39,579 bases of DNA from a virus. Positions 23,506 through 30,393 of this stretch are shown piece by piece. The position numbers were made by a program, and so were the translations under genes. The DNA is taken from positions 1 to 39,579 of the IMG/VR virus record IMGVR_UViG_3300033153_004364, one strand, 5' to 3'. Within the stretch, counting starts at the first letter, position 1. Every line of letters begins with the position of its first letter. The notes below the pieces were generated by a model that saw only the letters and a program-made list of their open reading frames with translations, searched no databases and was not told where the DNA came from.

Positions 23506-24313
23506 ACATGTACCAATAGCCTTGCGGTATCATGGAGGCAAATCAAAGATAGCGGAATGGGTTATATCTCATTTTCCAAAACACGATGTTTATGTAGAAC
23601 CCTTTGGTGGTGGAGCGAGCATACTCCTAAACAAGCACCCTGTAAAGAGCGAGATATACAACGACTTAAACAAAGAGGTAGTAAATTTCTTTAGAGTACT
23701 CAGAAGTGATCAAGGAGAAGAGCTAATAGAACTTTTAGAATTAACTCCATACGCAAAAGATGAATTTAACATGAGCTATGAAGAGTGTGACTGTGTTATA
23801 GAGAGAGCAAGAAGGACCGCCATAAAATCTATGATGGCCTTTGGCGGGAATGGAATGACTAATAATAAAACAGGGTTTAGAGCAACAGCAAACAACAAAA
23901 CTTCTGCACCTGGAAGATTTGCAAGATATCCAGAAGAACTACGAAGAGTAATTAACCGCTTTAAAGAAGTGACTATCGAAAATAGGAATGCAATAAAATT
24001 GTTGCAAATACACGATAGTGAAGATACATTATTCTATTTAGACCCTCCCTATGTTATGGACACAAGAAAAAGTGGAACTCGACTATACGTCCACGAAATG
24101 ACAGACGAAGAGCATAGAGATCTTGCTGCAGTAGTTCATGAACTGAAAGGTAAAGTGATAATAAGCGGGTACCCTTCAAAATTATACAATGAGCTTTATA
24201 CAGATTTTAGAAAAGTGGAAAAAACTTCACAAGCAAACTCACAAAAAGGCGGTGTACCTACTATAGAAGTACTTTGGTTATCTAAGAATATTAGAGAACA
24301 GAGTTTATTTTAA
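23498..24313 (+). CDS. D12-class N6-adenine DNA methyltransferase (Dam-like)
   Basis: A 271-aa adenine methylase. 'RYHGGKSKIAEW' (10-21) is motif X, 'VYVEPFGGGASILLNK' (31-46) is motif I for S-adenosylmethionine binding, and DPPY (182-185) is the catalytic motif IV. The length and motif order match the D12/Dam class, which methylates adenine in short sites such as GATC. GGGAG lies upstream of the ATG. Together with the cytosine methylase it probably protects phage DNA from host restriction. Its site cannot be told from sequence. Confidence 0.9.
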   Translation: MGRHVPIALRYHGGKSKIAEWVISHFPKHDVYVEPFGGGASILLNKHPVKSEIYNDLNKEVVNFFRVLRSDQGEELIELLELTPYAKDEFNMSYEECDCVIERARRTAIKSMMAFGGNGMTNNKTGFRATANNKTSAPGRFARYPEELRRVINRFKEVTIENRNAIKLLQIHDSEDTLFYLDPPYVMDTRKSGTRLYVHEMTDEEHRDLAAVVHELKGKVIISGYPSKLYNELYTDFRKVEKTSQANSQKGGVPTIEVLWLSKNIREQSLF

Positions 24314-24324
24314 AGGAGCCAACA

Positions 24325-24528
24325 ATGATAAAACTATGCAGAGACTGTTTCACTCCCTTCTACTACTCCCCAGGGAATAAGATCAGGTGCAATCCGTGTC
24401 AAGAGGCATACAACAACAGACCCAGGCCAATACCAACAACAGAGAAGAAGTGCCGCAGATGCTTAGGAATGTTTACCGAAAAGGGCATGACTAGACTTTG
24501 TAAGAAATGTAAAGAGACAATAGCTTAA
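24325..24528 (+). CDS. 67-aa double zinc-ribbon protein
   Basis: Two similar halves, each with two cysteine pairs: CRDC...CNPC in the first and CRRC...CKKC in the second, joined by a Pro/Arg linker. This would bind two zinc ions and probably nucleic acid or a protein. AAAGGAG precedes it by seven bases. It is the last gene before the promoter near 24547. Function unknown. Confidence 0.6.
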   Translation: MIKLCRDCFTPFYYSPGNKIRCNPCQEAYNNRPRPIPTTEKKCRRCLGMFTEKGMTRLCKKCKETIA

Positions 24529-24546
24529 GTATTCTATAAGACAATA

Positions 24547-24557
24547 TGTATTATACT
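24547..24557 (+). promoter_or_regulatory. Possible promoter before recombination genes (TGTATTATACT)
   Basis: A TATACT -10 at 24552-24557 has a TG three bases ahead rather than one, so it is a weaker match than the other sites. It lies 30 bases before the DUF1351 gene in a 58-base gap. Confidence 0.4.
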
Positions 24558-24586
24558 TGTATTACCGTTTAGGTGAAGGAGAACAA

Positions 24587-25441
24587 ATGAAACTAATTAT
24601 CCAAAAATCAGTATTACCCATTATTCATGCAAACTTTGATGAGGTAAAGACAGCACTAAGCACACAGCTTAAAAAGTATGAGATCAATGTAACAGTTGAG
24701 AACATAGCAGAGGCAAAAGCCCAGGCAACAGAAATCAACAAGGTACAGAAGAGCATTAAAGAGTTAGGCAAGAGCGCAGTAGACATGCATCAGAAGCCTA
24801 TCAATGAGTTCAAAGACAAGATCAAAGAACTTGCCGGCCTTTGTGAAGATGCAAGACAGGCGATCATTAAGCAGGTTAGAGTATTTGAGGATGCAAGACG
24901 CTTAGAAGCCAGAGGCAAGATAACAGAGTATTTTAACTCAGCATGCGAACTAAAACAACTTAGAGACGAGTTCAAAACATTTGCTAATATTGATGCTGCA
25001 GTAACACTTACGGCTTTAACCACTAAAGGCGAACTCAACAAAAAAACCAAAGATACCGTAGATTTTGAAATCTCTAAAGCTTTTACAGCACAACAGCAAG
25101 CAGATTTAGCACAAGCGGAGAAAGACGCAGCCGCAGCCGCAGCAAAAACAAAGATGGACGCAGAACTAGCCGCAGCAAGAGCAGAAGCAAGGGAAGAAAC
25201 ACTAAAAGAGGTGCAAGAGGTATCAGAGGTCAAAGAAGAGACAAAAGAGCTTAAAACACCCACAGAGACAAAACCAACAGAACCCGCCCCAAAAGGCAAA
25301 AGTGTTTATAGATTAAAGCTTGAATATGAATTTGCAGCACAAAGCGGAGCAGACGCAGATAAGCTTTACAAGAAGATCTTGCCAATGATACAGTCAGGGA
25401 AGATACAGCCAACCTCACACTTGATAGTTGAGATAGAGTAA
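24587..25441 (+). CDS. DUF1351 protein, recombination operon
   Basis: A 284-aa protein of the DUF1351 type: N-terminal helical domain ('EINKVQKSIKELGKSAVDMH', about 47-66), central coiled coil, an Ala-rich segment around residues 180-205, a Glu/Thr/Pro linker, then a small C-terminal domain ('YRLKLEYEFAAQSGADADKL'). Such proteins usually sit beside RecE/RecT-type genes, as here. Their exact role is not known. The ATG at 24587 has GAAGGAG upstream. It overlaps the next gene by one base (TAATG). Confidence 0.75.
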   Translation: MKLIIQKSVLPIIHANFDEVKTALSTQLKKYEINVTVENIAEAKAQATEINKVQKSIKELGKSAVDMHQKPINEFKDKIKELAGLCEDARQAIIKQVRVFEDARRLEARGKITEYFNSACELKQLRDEFKTFANIDAAVTLTALTTKGELNKKTKDTVDFEISKAFTAQQQADLAQAEKDAAAAAAKTKMDAELAAARAEAREETLKEVQEVSEVKEETKELKTPTETKPTEPAPKGKSVYRLKLEYEFAAQSGADADKLYKKILPMIQSGKIQPTSHLIVEIE

Positions 25442-26175
25442 TGTATGACCTGGACGAAGAACTAAAACCACAAGGAGAGCTTGACTACCTATCGAATGAA
25501 GAATATCACAAGATAGAAGCGCTAAGTGCCTCCGGGTTGAAGATGATGGCCAAGTCATTTAGACTCTATTATCTAAAGCACGCACTACTAAGAACATACA
25601 GCCCCGCATTAGATATGGGAACAGCACTACATGAGGCGGTATTAGAACCAGAGAGGTTTGATATCGACAACTACCCAGAGATCACCGCAGCACAATCCAA
25701 TAGCCTACGCTGCATGATCAACAATACTAACGTGATGTTTGGCTACATACTGAACCATACAGAGAACGAGGCAAGCTTTTTATGTGAAGATAAAGAGTTA
25801 GAAGTAAAGAGAAAGATAAGAGTAGACGCATACGACAGAGCAAAAGGAATAGTTTATGATCTTAAATCAACGAGACATGGAACACCTAAGCAATTTGAGA
25901 GAGAAGCGTATGAGCTAGGATATCATATCCAAGCAGCCTGGAACCTAGATACTTTAAAGTTTATGGGCTTACCGGCTAAGCATTTCGCCTTTCTCGTAAC
26001 ACCAAGCATTTCACCGTTTGAGCCTTACGCTTATGTGGTGACAAAAGAGCTATTAGAAGAGGGAAGAGCGCAGTATGCATTTTTAATCAATGGGTACAAC
26101 GACTTTTTAAAGACAGATCAGAAGGAAGCTACATTTATGGAAATGGGTTTACCTTATTTTTTACAGAAGGATTAG
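25441..26175 (+). CDS. RecE-like (PD-(D/E)XK) 5'-3' exonuclease
   Basis: A 244-aa nuclease resembling the C-terminal domain of exodeoxyribonuclease VIII. Visible motifs are 'MGTALHEAV' (59-67), Asp129 in 'RKIRVDAYDR', the D-x-K motif Asp140-Leu-Lys142, and 'ELGYHIQAAWN' (158-168). These form the PD-(D/E)XK active site plus the conserved Gln/Tyr motif. It resects double-stranded ends so the RecT/Bet-like protein can anneal single strands. The tight operon DUF1351-nuclease-annealase supports this. Confidence 0.87.
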   Translation: MYDLDEELKPQGELDYLSNEEYHKIEALSASGLKMMAKSFRLYYLKHALLRTYSPALDMGTALHEAVLEPERFDIDNYPEITAAQSNSLRCMINNTNVMFGYILNHTENEASFLCEDKELEVKRKIRVDAYDRAKGIVYDLKSTRHGTPKQFEREAYELGYHIQAAWNLDTLKFMGLPAKHFAFLVTPSISPFEPYAYVVTKELLEEGRAQYAFLINGYNDFLKTDQKEATFMEMGLPYFLQKD

Positions 26176-26178
26176 AAG

Positions 26179-26907
26179 ATGAAAACTAACGCACTAATAG
26201 AATTTACAACAGAAGAGAAGAATGTAATTATAAGACAATTCTTTCCACAAGGAACAACGGAAGCAGAGCAGCGTTTTTGTATGAATGTAGCTACAAGCTT
26301 AGGGCTTAACCCTATTCTCAAAGAGATTTACTTTGTGAAAAGAAGCTCAAAAGTCAACAATGCATGGATTGACAAGATAGAGCCGCTTGTAGGCCGTGAT
26401 GCGTTTCTAAAGATAGCGCACAACTCTGGCAAGTTTGCAGGCATGGAAACCACAACAGAGCTAAAACCTACATACAAATTAGTAAATGGAGAGTGGGAAG
26501 AAAAGAAAGATCTTGTAGCAACATGTAAAGTTTACAGAACAGATACAGACAGACCTTTTGTAGTTGAGGTGGCATACAACGAGTACGCACAAAAGACCAG
26601 AGAGGGAGAACTAACTAAGTTCTGGAAAGAAAAAGGGCCTACCATGTTAAAAAAGGTAGCGGAGTCACAAGCCCTAAGAAAAGCCTTTAGTATCTCCGGA
26701 GTCTATGCAGAGGACGAACTACCAACTATCGAAGTAGAGACAACAGAGAAAGCAGCACCCAAAGGCATGAAAGAGCAGAAGGTAGGGATTGAAGCGCCTA
26801 AAGAGCCAGAAGAAGAGGCACTTAAAGGCACAGAAGATGTTTTAACAGACATGAAAGCCTCTTTAGAAGAGCCAGAACAGACATACATAGACATAGAGGA
26901 GGCCTAA
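26179..26907 (+). CDS. RecT/Bet-like single-strand annealing protein
   Basis: A 242-aa annealase. The conserved core is residues ~1-185: 'FCMNVATSLGLNPILKEIYF', 'VGRDAFLKIAHNSGKFAGME', 'FWKEKGPTMLKKVAESQALR' and 'FSISGVYAEDELP'. This matches the Redbeta/Bet branch. The C-terminal ~55 residues are acidic and low complexity, perhaps a partner-binding tail like that of Redbeta for SSB. It follows the RecE-like nuclease by three bases, so the two probably work as a pair. Confidence 0.9.
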   Translation: MKTNALIEFTTEEKNVIIRQFFPQGTTEAEQRFCMNVATSLGLNPILKEIYFVKRSSKVNNAWIDKIEPLVGRDAFLKIAHNSGKFAGMETTTELKPTYKLVNGEWEEKKDLVATCKVYRTDTDRPFVVEVAYNEYAQKTREGELTKFWKEKGPTMLKKVAESQALRKAFSISGVYAEDELPTIEVETTEKAAPKGMKEQKVGIEAPKEPEEEALKGTEDVLTDMKASLEEPEQTYIDIEEA

Positions 26908-26908
26908 T

Positions 26909-27100
26909 ATGGCAAAAGAATTTAAAGACGAGGTAGAGAGCTTTAAGAGATCACCGAAGAAGGTAATCTCTTTGAGAGTAGATATAAAAGTAGAAGACAA
27001 GTTTCATGCACTATGTGAAAAACATGAAGTAGTCAAAGCAGATATCTACTCGTGGGCCTTAGCACAGGCAGTAAAGAAGATGGAGGAAGAATATGAGTGA
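26909..27100 (+). CDS. Small ribbon-helix-helix-like protein
   Basis: A 63-aa protein. 'KKVISLRVDIKVEDKFHALC' (about 17-36) looks like the beta-strand and first helix of a ribbon-helix-helix fold, followed by a second helix ('ADIYSWALAQAVKKMEEE'). It could be a small transcription regulator or a partner of the annealase. GAGGAGG lies upstream within the end of the RecT-like gene. Confidence 0.55.
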   Translation: MAKEFKDEVESFKRSPKKVISLRVDIKVEDKFHALCEKHEVVKADIYSWALAQAVKKMEEEYE

Positions 27101-27272
27101 AGAATGTGAAAGCCAATCAGCGCTAATCGACAAGATAGAGACAGCCGCAGGAATGGCATACGATGAGATCAAGTATATCGTATCAAAAGGTACAGAGTAC
27201 CCAATAGGAAGCAGAAGCCTTGAAGAGATACTGTTTGATTTAGAAAACGGGTTTACCGCCTGTCCGTTTTAA
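27093..27272 (+). CDS. Hypothetical 59-aa protein
   Basis: It overlaps the previous gene by eight bases, with TGGAGGAAG as ribosome site. It is acidic and helical, ending 'ENGFTACPF'. Not recognised. Codon use and overlap support a real gene. Confidence 0.5.
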   Translation: MSEECESQSALIDKIETAAGMAYDEIKYIVSKGTEYPIGSRSLEEILFDLENGFTACPF

Positions 27273-27281
27273 GGAGATATG

Positions 27282-27473
27282 ATGTTTGATATGAAACAAA
27301 TTATCGAAACGGCTAAACTTACAATAGAGAACACTAGCCTAAAATATGAACTACAGGCCGAGAAGTCAAAAAATATCTATGAGAAACAGGACCTAAGGTT
27401 TGAAATAGAGTGCTTAAAGTTTGAAGTGAACAAGCTTAAGAAAAAGTTGAAAAAAAGGAAAGGTCAATCATGA
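27282..27473 (+). CDS. Hypothetical 63-aa coiled-coil protein
   Basis: A single long charged helix with heptad spacing of Leu/Ile, ending in a basic Lys run. The ATG at 27282 (five bases from AAGGAG) is preferred to the one at 27279 (two bases). It overlaps the next gene by ATGA. No function can be named. Confidence 0.5.
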   Translation: MFDMKQIIETAKLTIENTSLKYELQAEKSKNIYEKQDLRFEIECLKFEVNKLKKKLKKRKGQS

Positions 27474-27934
27474 ACCACTACCTACTAAACAAAGTAATCC
27501 TCTTCACAATAGAGAGTTACATAGACAAGTGTATCGAGGAAGGCACAGAGCCAACACCTCTTCACTTTAGAATACTTGCAGCTATCAAAGGGTGGAAGAA
27601 GTTTCACATGTTCAGCGTCCAGGAAGCAGAGCAGGTTATCAAGATAGCAGAGGATAAAGGACTTAGAAAGATACTTGACGAACAGGTGAGCTTTTTGATC
27701 TTCTCCCTGGAACTCATTAAGCAGCTAACAGAGCAGACACCAAAGAAGTATAGACCGGTATTGAACATAAGTCCTAAGAAGCTTGTAGGAGGCCGGGCAC
27801 TATACGCAATAAGCATGTTAAAACTCAAACAGCAAGACGAAGAGCAGTACAAAGAGACAAAGAATGTGATAGACACAAGTGTGATCACCGCAAAACACTT
27901 CTTTGAGTTTCATGCACAAAGGATATTGATATGA
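27470..27934 (+). CDS. Hypothetical 154-aa helical protein
   Basis: No family recognised. It is mostly helical, with 'FRILAAIKGWKKFHMFSVQE' in the first third and basic patches later. It overlaps its neighbours on both sides by four bases, so it is part of one translationally coupled chain of accessory genes. Confidence 0.5.
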   Translation: MNHYLLNKVILFTIESYIDKCIEEGTEPTPLHFRILAAIKGWKKFHMFSVQEAEQVIKIAEDKGLRKILDEQVSFLIFSLELIKQLTEQTPKKYRPVLNISPKKLVGGRALYAISMLKLKQQDEEQYKETKNVIDTSVITAKHFFEFHAQRILI

Positions 27935-28395
27935 CAAGAGAACAAGCAAGGAAATGGCTACTTGAAATAACTCATTATGCAAACGGTGGGGATTTATGGT
28001 CATTCAAAAACAATGAATGGGTTAGATATGAGAATGAGCAATTAGTATTTACATCAGATGAATTAAAAGCTTATGTAATTGAGGATAAACACTTCGAAGC
28101 TCGTAAAGCTTTTGCTCTTGGTGAACCTATTGAACAACAAGCTACCAATAAAGGATGGTTTGATAATAACAGTCCTGATTGGAGTGGCGATAAATACCGT
28201 CCAAAATCTAAAGAATGGTATGACAATATACCAAAAGAAGGTATTTTGTGTTGGGTGTGGGATGAAAATGAAAAAATTACCGTTGCTGTAAAGATTGTTG
28301 AATATGTTAATGGTAGGGTTAAAGATGAAGATTGTGTGAATTGGAATTATGCTAAACCTGTTAAACCCGAAGAATGTTGGAAGAGTGAAAAATGA
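27931..28395 (+). CDS. Hypothetical 154-aa protein of distinct composition
   Basis: Not recognised. The second half is Trp/Tyr/Asp-rich ('DNNSPDWSGDKYRPKSKEWY', then 'GILCWVWDE'), a pattern seen in accessory proteins of many phages. Its codon use differs from its neighbours: more CGT for Arg, GGT/GTT, and T-ending codons. This suggests it arrived recently by recombination. It starts in ATGA overlap. Confidence 0.5.
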   Translation: MTREQARKWLLEITHYANGGDLWSFKNNEWVRYENEQLVFTSDELKAYVIEDKHFEARKAFALGEPIEQQATNKGWFDNNSPDWSGDKYRPKSKEWYDNIPKEGILCWVWDENEKITVAVKIVEYVNGRVKDEDCVNWNYAKPVKPEECWKSEK

Positions 28396-28610
28396 CAGCA
28401 TTAGAGAGAGCATACAACGAGTACGCAGCCCTACCAATCCCAAAGCTTGACGAGAAACACCTTCACGACAGGCCCAAGTATCAATTAGAGAACGAAGCCA
28501 TCAGAGAACAGATAGCTTGGGTAGCACGAAAGCATGGTGTAGAGTTTAAAGATCTCGATAACTTTATTGAGATAGGGAGTGAAGCATTATTTAAAAAAGA
28601 GACGGGCTAA
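28392..28610 (+). CDS. Hypothetical 72-aa protein
   Basis: A small acidic-basic helical protein ('ERAYNEYAALPIPKLDEKHL' at the N-terminus). It overlaps the upstream gene by four bases and the downstream by one. No motif recognised. Confidence 0.45.
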   Translation: MTALERAYNEYAALPIPKLDEKHLHDRPKYQLENEAIREQIAWVARKHGVEFKDLDNFIEIGSEALFKKETG

Positions 28611-28900
28611 TGGAAAAAGAAGATTTAGAAAAAGAGTTTGATAAAAGTTCATATTCAGTAGGGTTTCCAAATGATAGGCATGATGTAATTCACAAAGAGG
28701 CTTTTATTCAAATTTGCGACAAGTTCATTAAAGATATTAAGTCAAGGACTTGTGAGAATTGCGAATACTATATACATACTCTTGAAGAGTGGAGTTGTAG
28801 TAATGTGAAAAGTATTTTATACACCTATGAGTACGCGTTAGAGAGAGACGAGACGTGTACGAAATTCAAGAGAAAAGAGAACCAATGCCAGAACACATAA
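28610..28900 (+). CDS. Hypothetical 96-aa cysteine-containing protein
   Basis: It contains CENC, a later cysteine in 'EEWSC' and another in 'DETCTKF', a spacing seen in small zinc-binding phage proteins (CxxC...C...C). The surrounding sequence 'RTCENCEYY' to 'CTKFKRK' is typical of phage accessory proteins of unknown function. Confidence 0.5.
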   Translation: MEKEDLEKEFDKSSYSVGFPNDRHDVIHKEAFIQICDKFIKDIKSRTCENCEYYIHTLEEWSCSNVKSILYTYEYALERDETCTKFKRKENQCQNT

Positions 28901-28956
28901 TACAATACCTAAAGATAGCAGCGATATTTTATGGATTATACAGGAGGACAATATGA
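28885..28956 (+). CDS. 23-aa coupling ORF
   Basis: A mini-ORF whose start lies in the end of the preceding gene and whose stop overlaps the ATG of the next (ATGA). It carries the AGGAGG ribosome site of the next gene. It may serve only for translational coupling. Confidence 0.3.
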   Translation: MPEHIIQYLKIAAIFYGLYRRTI

Positions 28957-29375
28957 CACAAATACCAATATACAGAGCAAAGAAGATAGATAGTGATGAG
29001 TGGGTAAAGGGTGATTTATTAACAGATGTCTTATATGAGTTAAAAAACGGAGAACAACTATATACATATCACATAGTAGAAAAAGGAAATAGTGAGAGAG
29101 AAGAATGTCCACCTAGTAGCTCAATATGTACTTACGGATATGAAATAGACCCAAAAACCCTGGCAATCCACTTCCCTTGGTGGGTAGAAAATATGTTTGC
29201 ATCATTTTCAAAAGATGGTATAGGCGCATCAATAATGCAAGAAGAAGGTGACAAATGGTTTTGGAAGATAGATGCAGGCGGAGAAGTTACATATACAGCC
29301 TTGACCGAGTTTGCTTACTTATATGATGAAATATCATTAGAAGAGGGAAGAGTAATCGAAATACATAAAGGATAA
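28953..29375 (+). CDS. YopX-like N-terminal domain protein
   Basis: A 140-aa protein beginning 'IPIYRAKKIDSDEWVKGDLL', the characteristic start of YopX-like phage proteins, and continuing with 'GYEIDPKTLAIHFPWWVENM'. The C-terminal half differs from standard YopX. It has a strong AGGAGG site. Function unknown. Confidence 0.6.
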   Translation: MTQIPIYRAKKIDSDEWVKGDLLTDVLYELKNGEQLYTYHIVEKGNSEREECPPSSSICTYGYEIDPKTLAIHFPWWVENMFASFSKDGIGASIMQEEGDKWFWKIDAGGEVTYTALTEFAYLYDEISLEEGRVIEIHKG

Positions 29376-29378
29376 CCA

Positions 29379-29477
29379 ATGAAAGTAGCAGGGATAGCAG
29401 TATGGGGAATGATAGCAATATTGGCGATAGTAGTAGTTAAAGATCACTTGATGCCTTATTTAGTTGGGGGTGGGTGA
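29379..29477 (+). CDS. 32-aa single-span membrane peptide
   Basis: The N-terminus is one hydrophobic helix ('VAGIAVWGMIAILAIVVV', residues 3-20), followed by a short tail with a Gly run. It fits between two genes with three bases before it and a TGATG overlap after it. Small inner-membrane peptides like this often modify host functions, but nothing more can be said. Confidence 0.45.
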   Translation: MKVAGIAVWGMIAILAIVVVKDHLMPYLVGGG

Positions 29478-29731
29478 TGAGGCACAATGTTGAAGTAAAA
29501 ATCCCAGATGATAGAGTAAGAGCAAATCTTTTACAAGATGCAACCGAAGAGAAAATGAACGAGTCTGCAGGATTATTATATTTATTCAGTGCAGAGTTAA
29601 AGTATGTAAGGCATAGACTATCACAATATGTGGTATATAAAGTGCAGACAGTAATAGATCATAATGATATTGAGATAACTTTCCGCAAGAGAAATGGAGA
29701 GGTTTACATGAGAGGGAGTATAGAGGTCTAA
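29477..29731 (+). CDS. Hypothetical 84-aa protein, last of early block
   Basis: Not recognised. It has a beta-strand-like start 'RHNVEVKIPDD', a helical centre and an end 'YMRGSIEV'. The ATG at 29477 overlaps the preceding TGA, so it is preferred over GTG at 29474. The late promoter begins six bases after its stop. Confidence 0.5.
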   Translation: MRHNVEVKIPDDRVRANLLQDATEEKMNESAGLLYLFSAELKYVRHRLSQYVVYKVQTVIDHNDIEITFRKRNGEVYMRGSIEV

Positions 29732-29736
29732 CAATA

Positions 29737-29745
29737 TGCTATAAT
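29737..29745 (+). promoter_or_regulatory. Late-block promoter, extended -10 (TGCTATAAT)
   Basis: A perfect TGnTATAAT with the same AATATGCTATAAT context as the promoter at 1066. The expected start is near 29752, and the terminase small subunit begins at 29779. The short leader can form a CCTT/AAGG hairpin next to the ribosome site. Confidence 0.65.
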
Positions 29746-29778
29746 CTCCTACACGACCTTCGAAAAGGACCTTAGATT

Positions 29779-30393
29779 ATGGCATTAAGCACCAAGAAAA
29801 AGAACATCATATTAGCTATGTGGAAAACAGGGGATTTTAAGTCCGCAAATGCACTAGCAAATCACTACAAAATTTCCCCAAAAACAGCAAGACATATTAT
29901 AGGCAATACAGCCCACGACAACGCGGAACTTGTAGAAAGATGCGTAGTCACAGAGAACGACAAAAAATCCCTAAAAAATCCCCAAGAATTAAAGGCCCTC
30001 GAAAGTGTGGTAAAAAAGCGCACTATCGCAGACGAGATACACGATATCGTAATGAGTGCAACCAAGGCTAACGTGAAGGCCATTAAAAAGGTGATCAAGA
30101 AGGGTAAAGCGGTTAAAGTAGTCACAGAGGGAGAAGGGAAAGGGTTCACAACCGCAAGGAAGATAGAACTAGACATGGGCCCAGAACACTACAAGGCAGC
30201 ACAAGAGGGGTTAGACAAAGCACTAATCACAGCAGGTAAGGCAGCAAGACACGCGCCAAGGGGTGATGTGCATGTAGGGGATAACAACAACATAACAGGA
30301 GTGATCGAGTATATTATTGAAATGCCAATAGAGGATAACCTTGATGAGCAGGACGTTATAGAAGTAGAGCCAATAAAGGACGATAATGAGTAG
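29779..30393 (+). CDS. Terminase small subunit
   Basis: A 204-aa protein, first gene of the late block, directly before TerL. The N-terminal helix-turn-helix covers about residues 18-42 ('SANALANHYKISPKTARHII'), the central region is helical and basic, and the C-terminus is acidic. This matches small terminase proteins that recognise the packaging site and form a ring that feeds the large subunit. P22 gp3 is 162 aa. The packaging site is likely in or near this gene. Confidence 0.75.
   Translation: MALSTKKKNIILAMWKTGDFKSANALANHYKISPKTARHIIGNTAHDNAELVERCVVTENDKKSLKNPQELKALESVVKKRTIADEIHDIVMSATKANVKAIKKVIKKGKAVKVVTEGEGKGFTTARKIELDMGPEHYKAAQEGLDKALITAGKAARHAPRGDVHVGDNNNITGVIEYIIEMPIEDNLDEQDVIEVEPIKDDNE

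Noticed and set aside
24790-25299. 169-aa minus-strand open frame
   Set aside because: Complement of the Ala/Lys/Glu-rich DUF1351 gene; low-complexity Ser/Ala product and no start signals.
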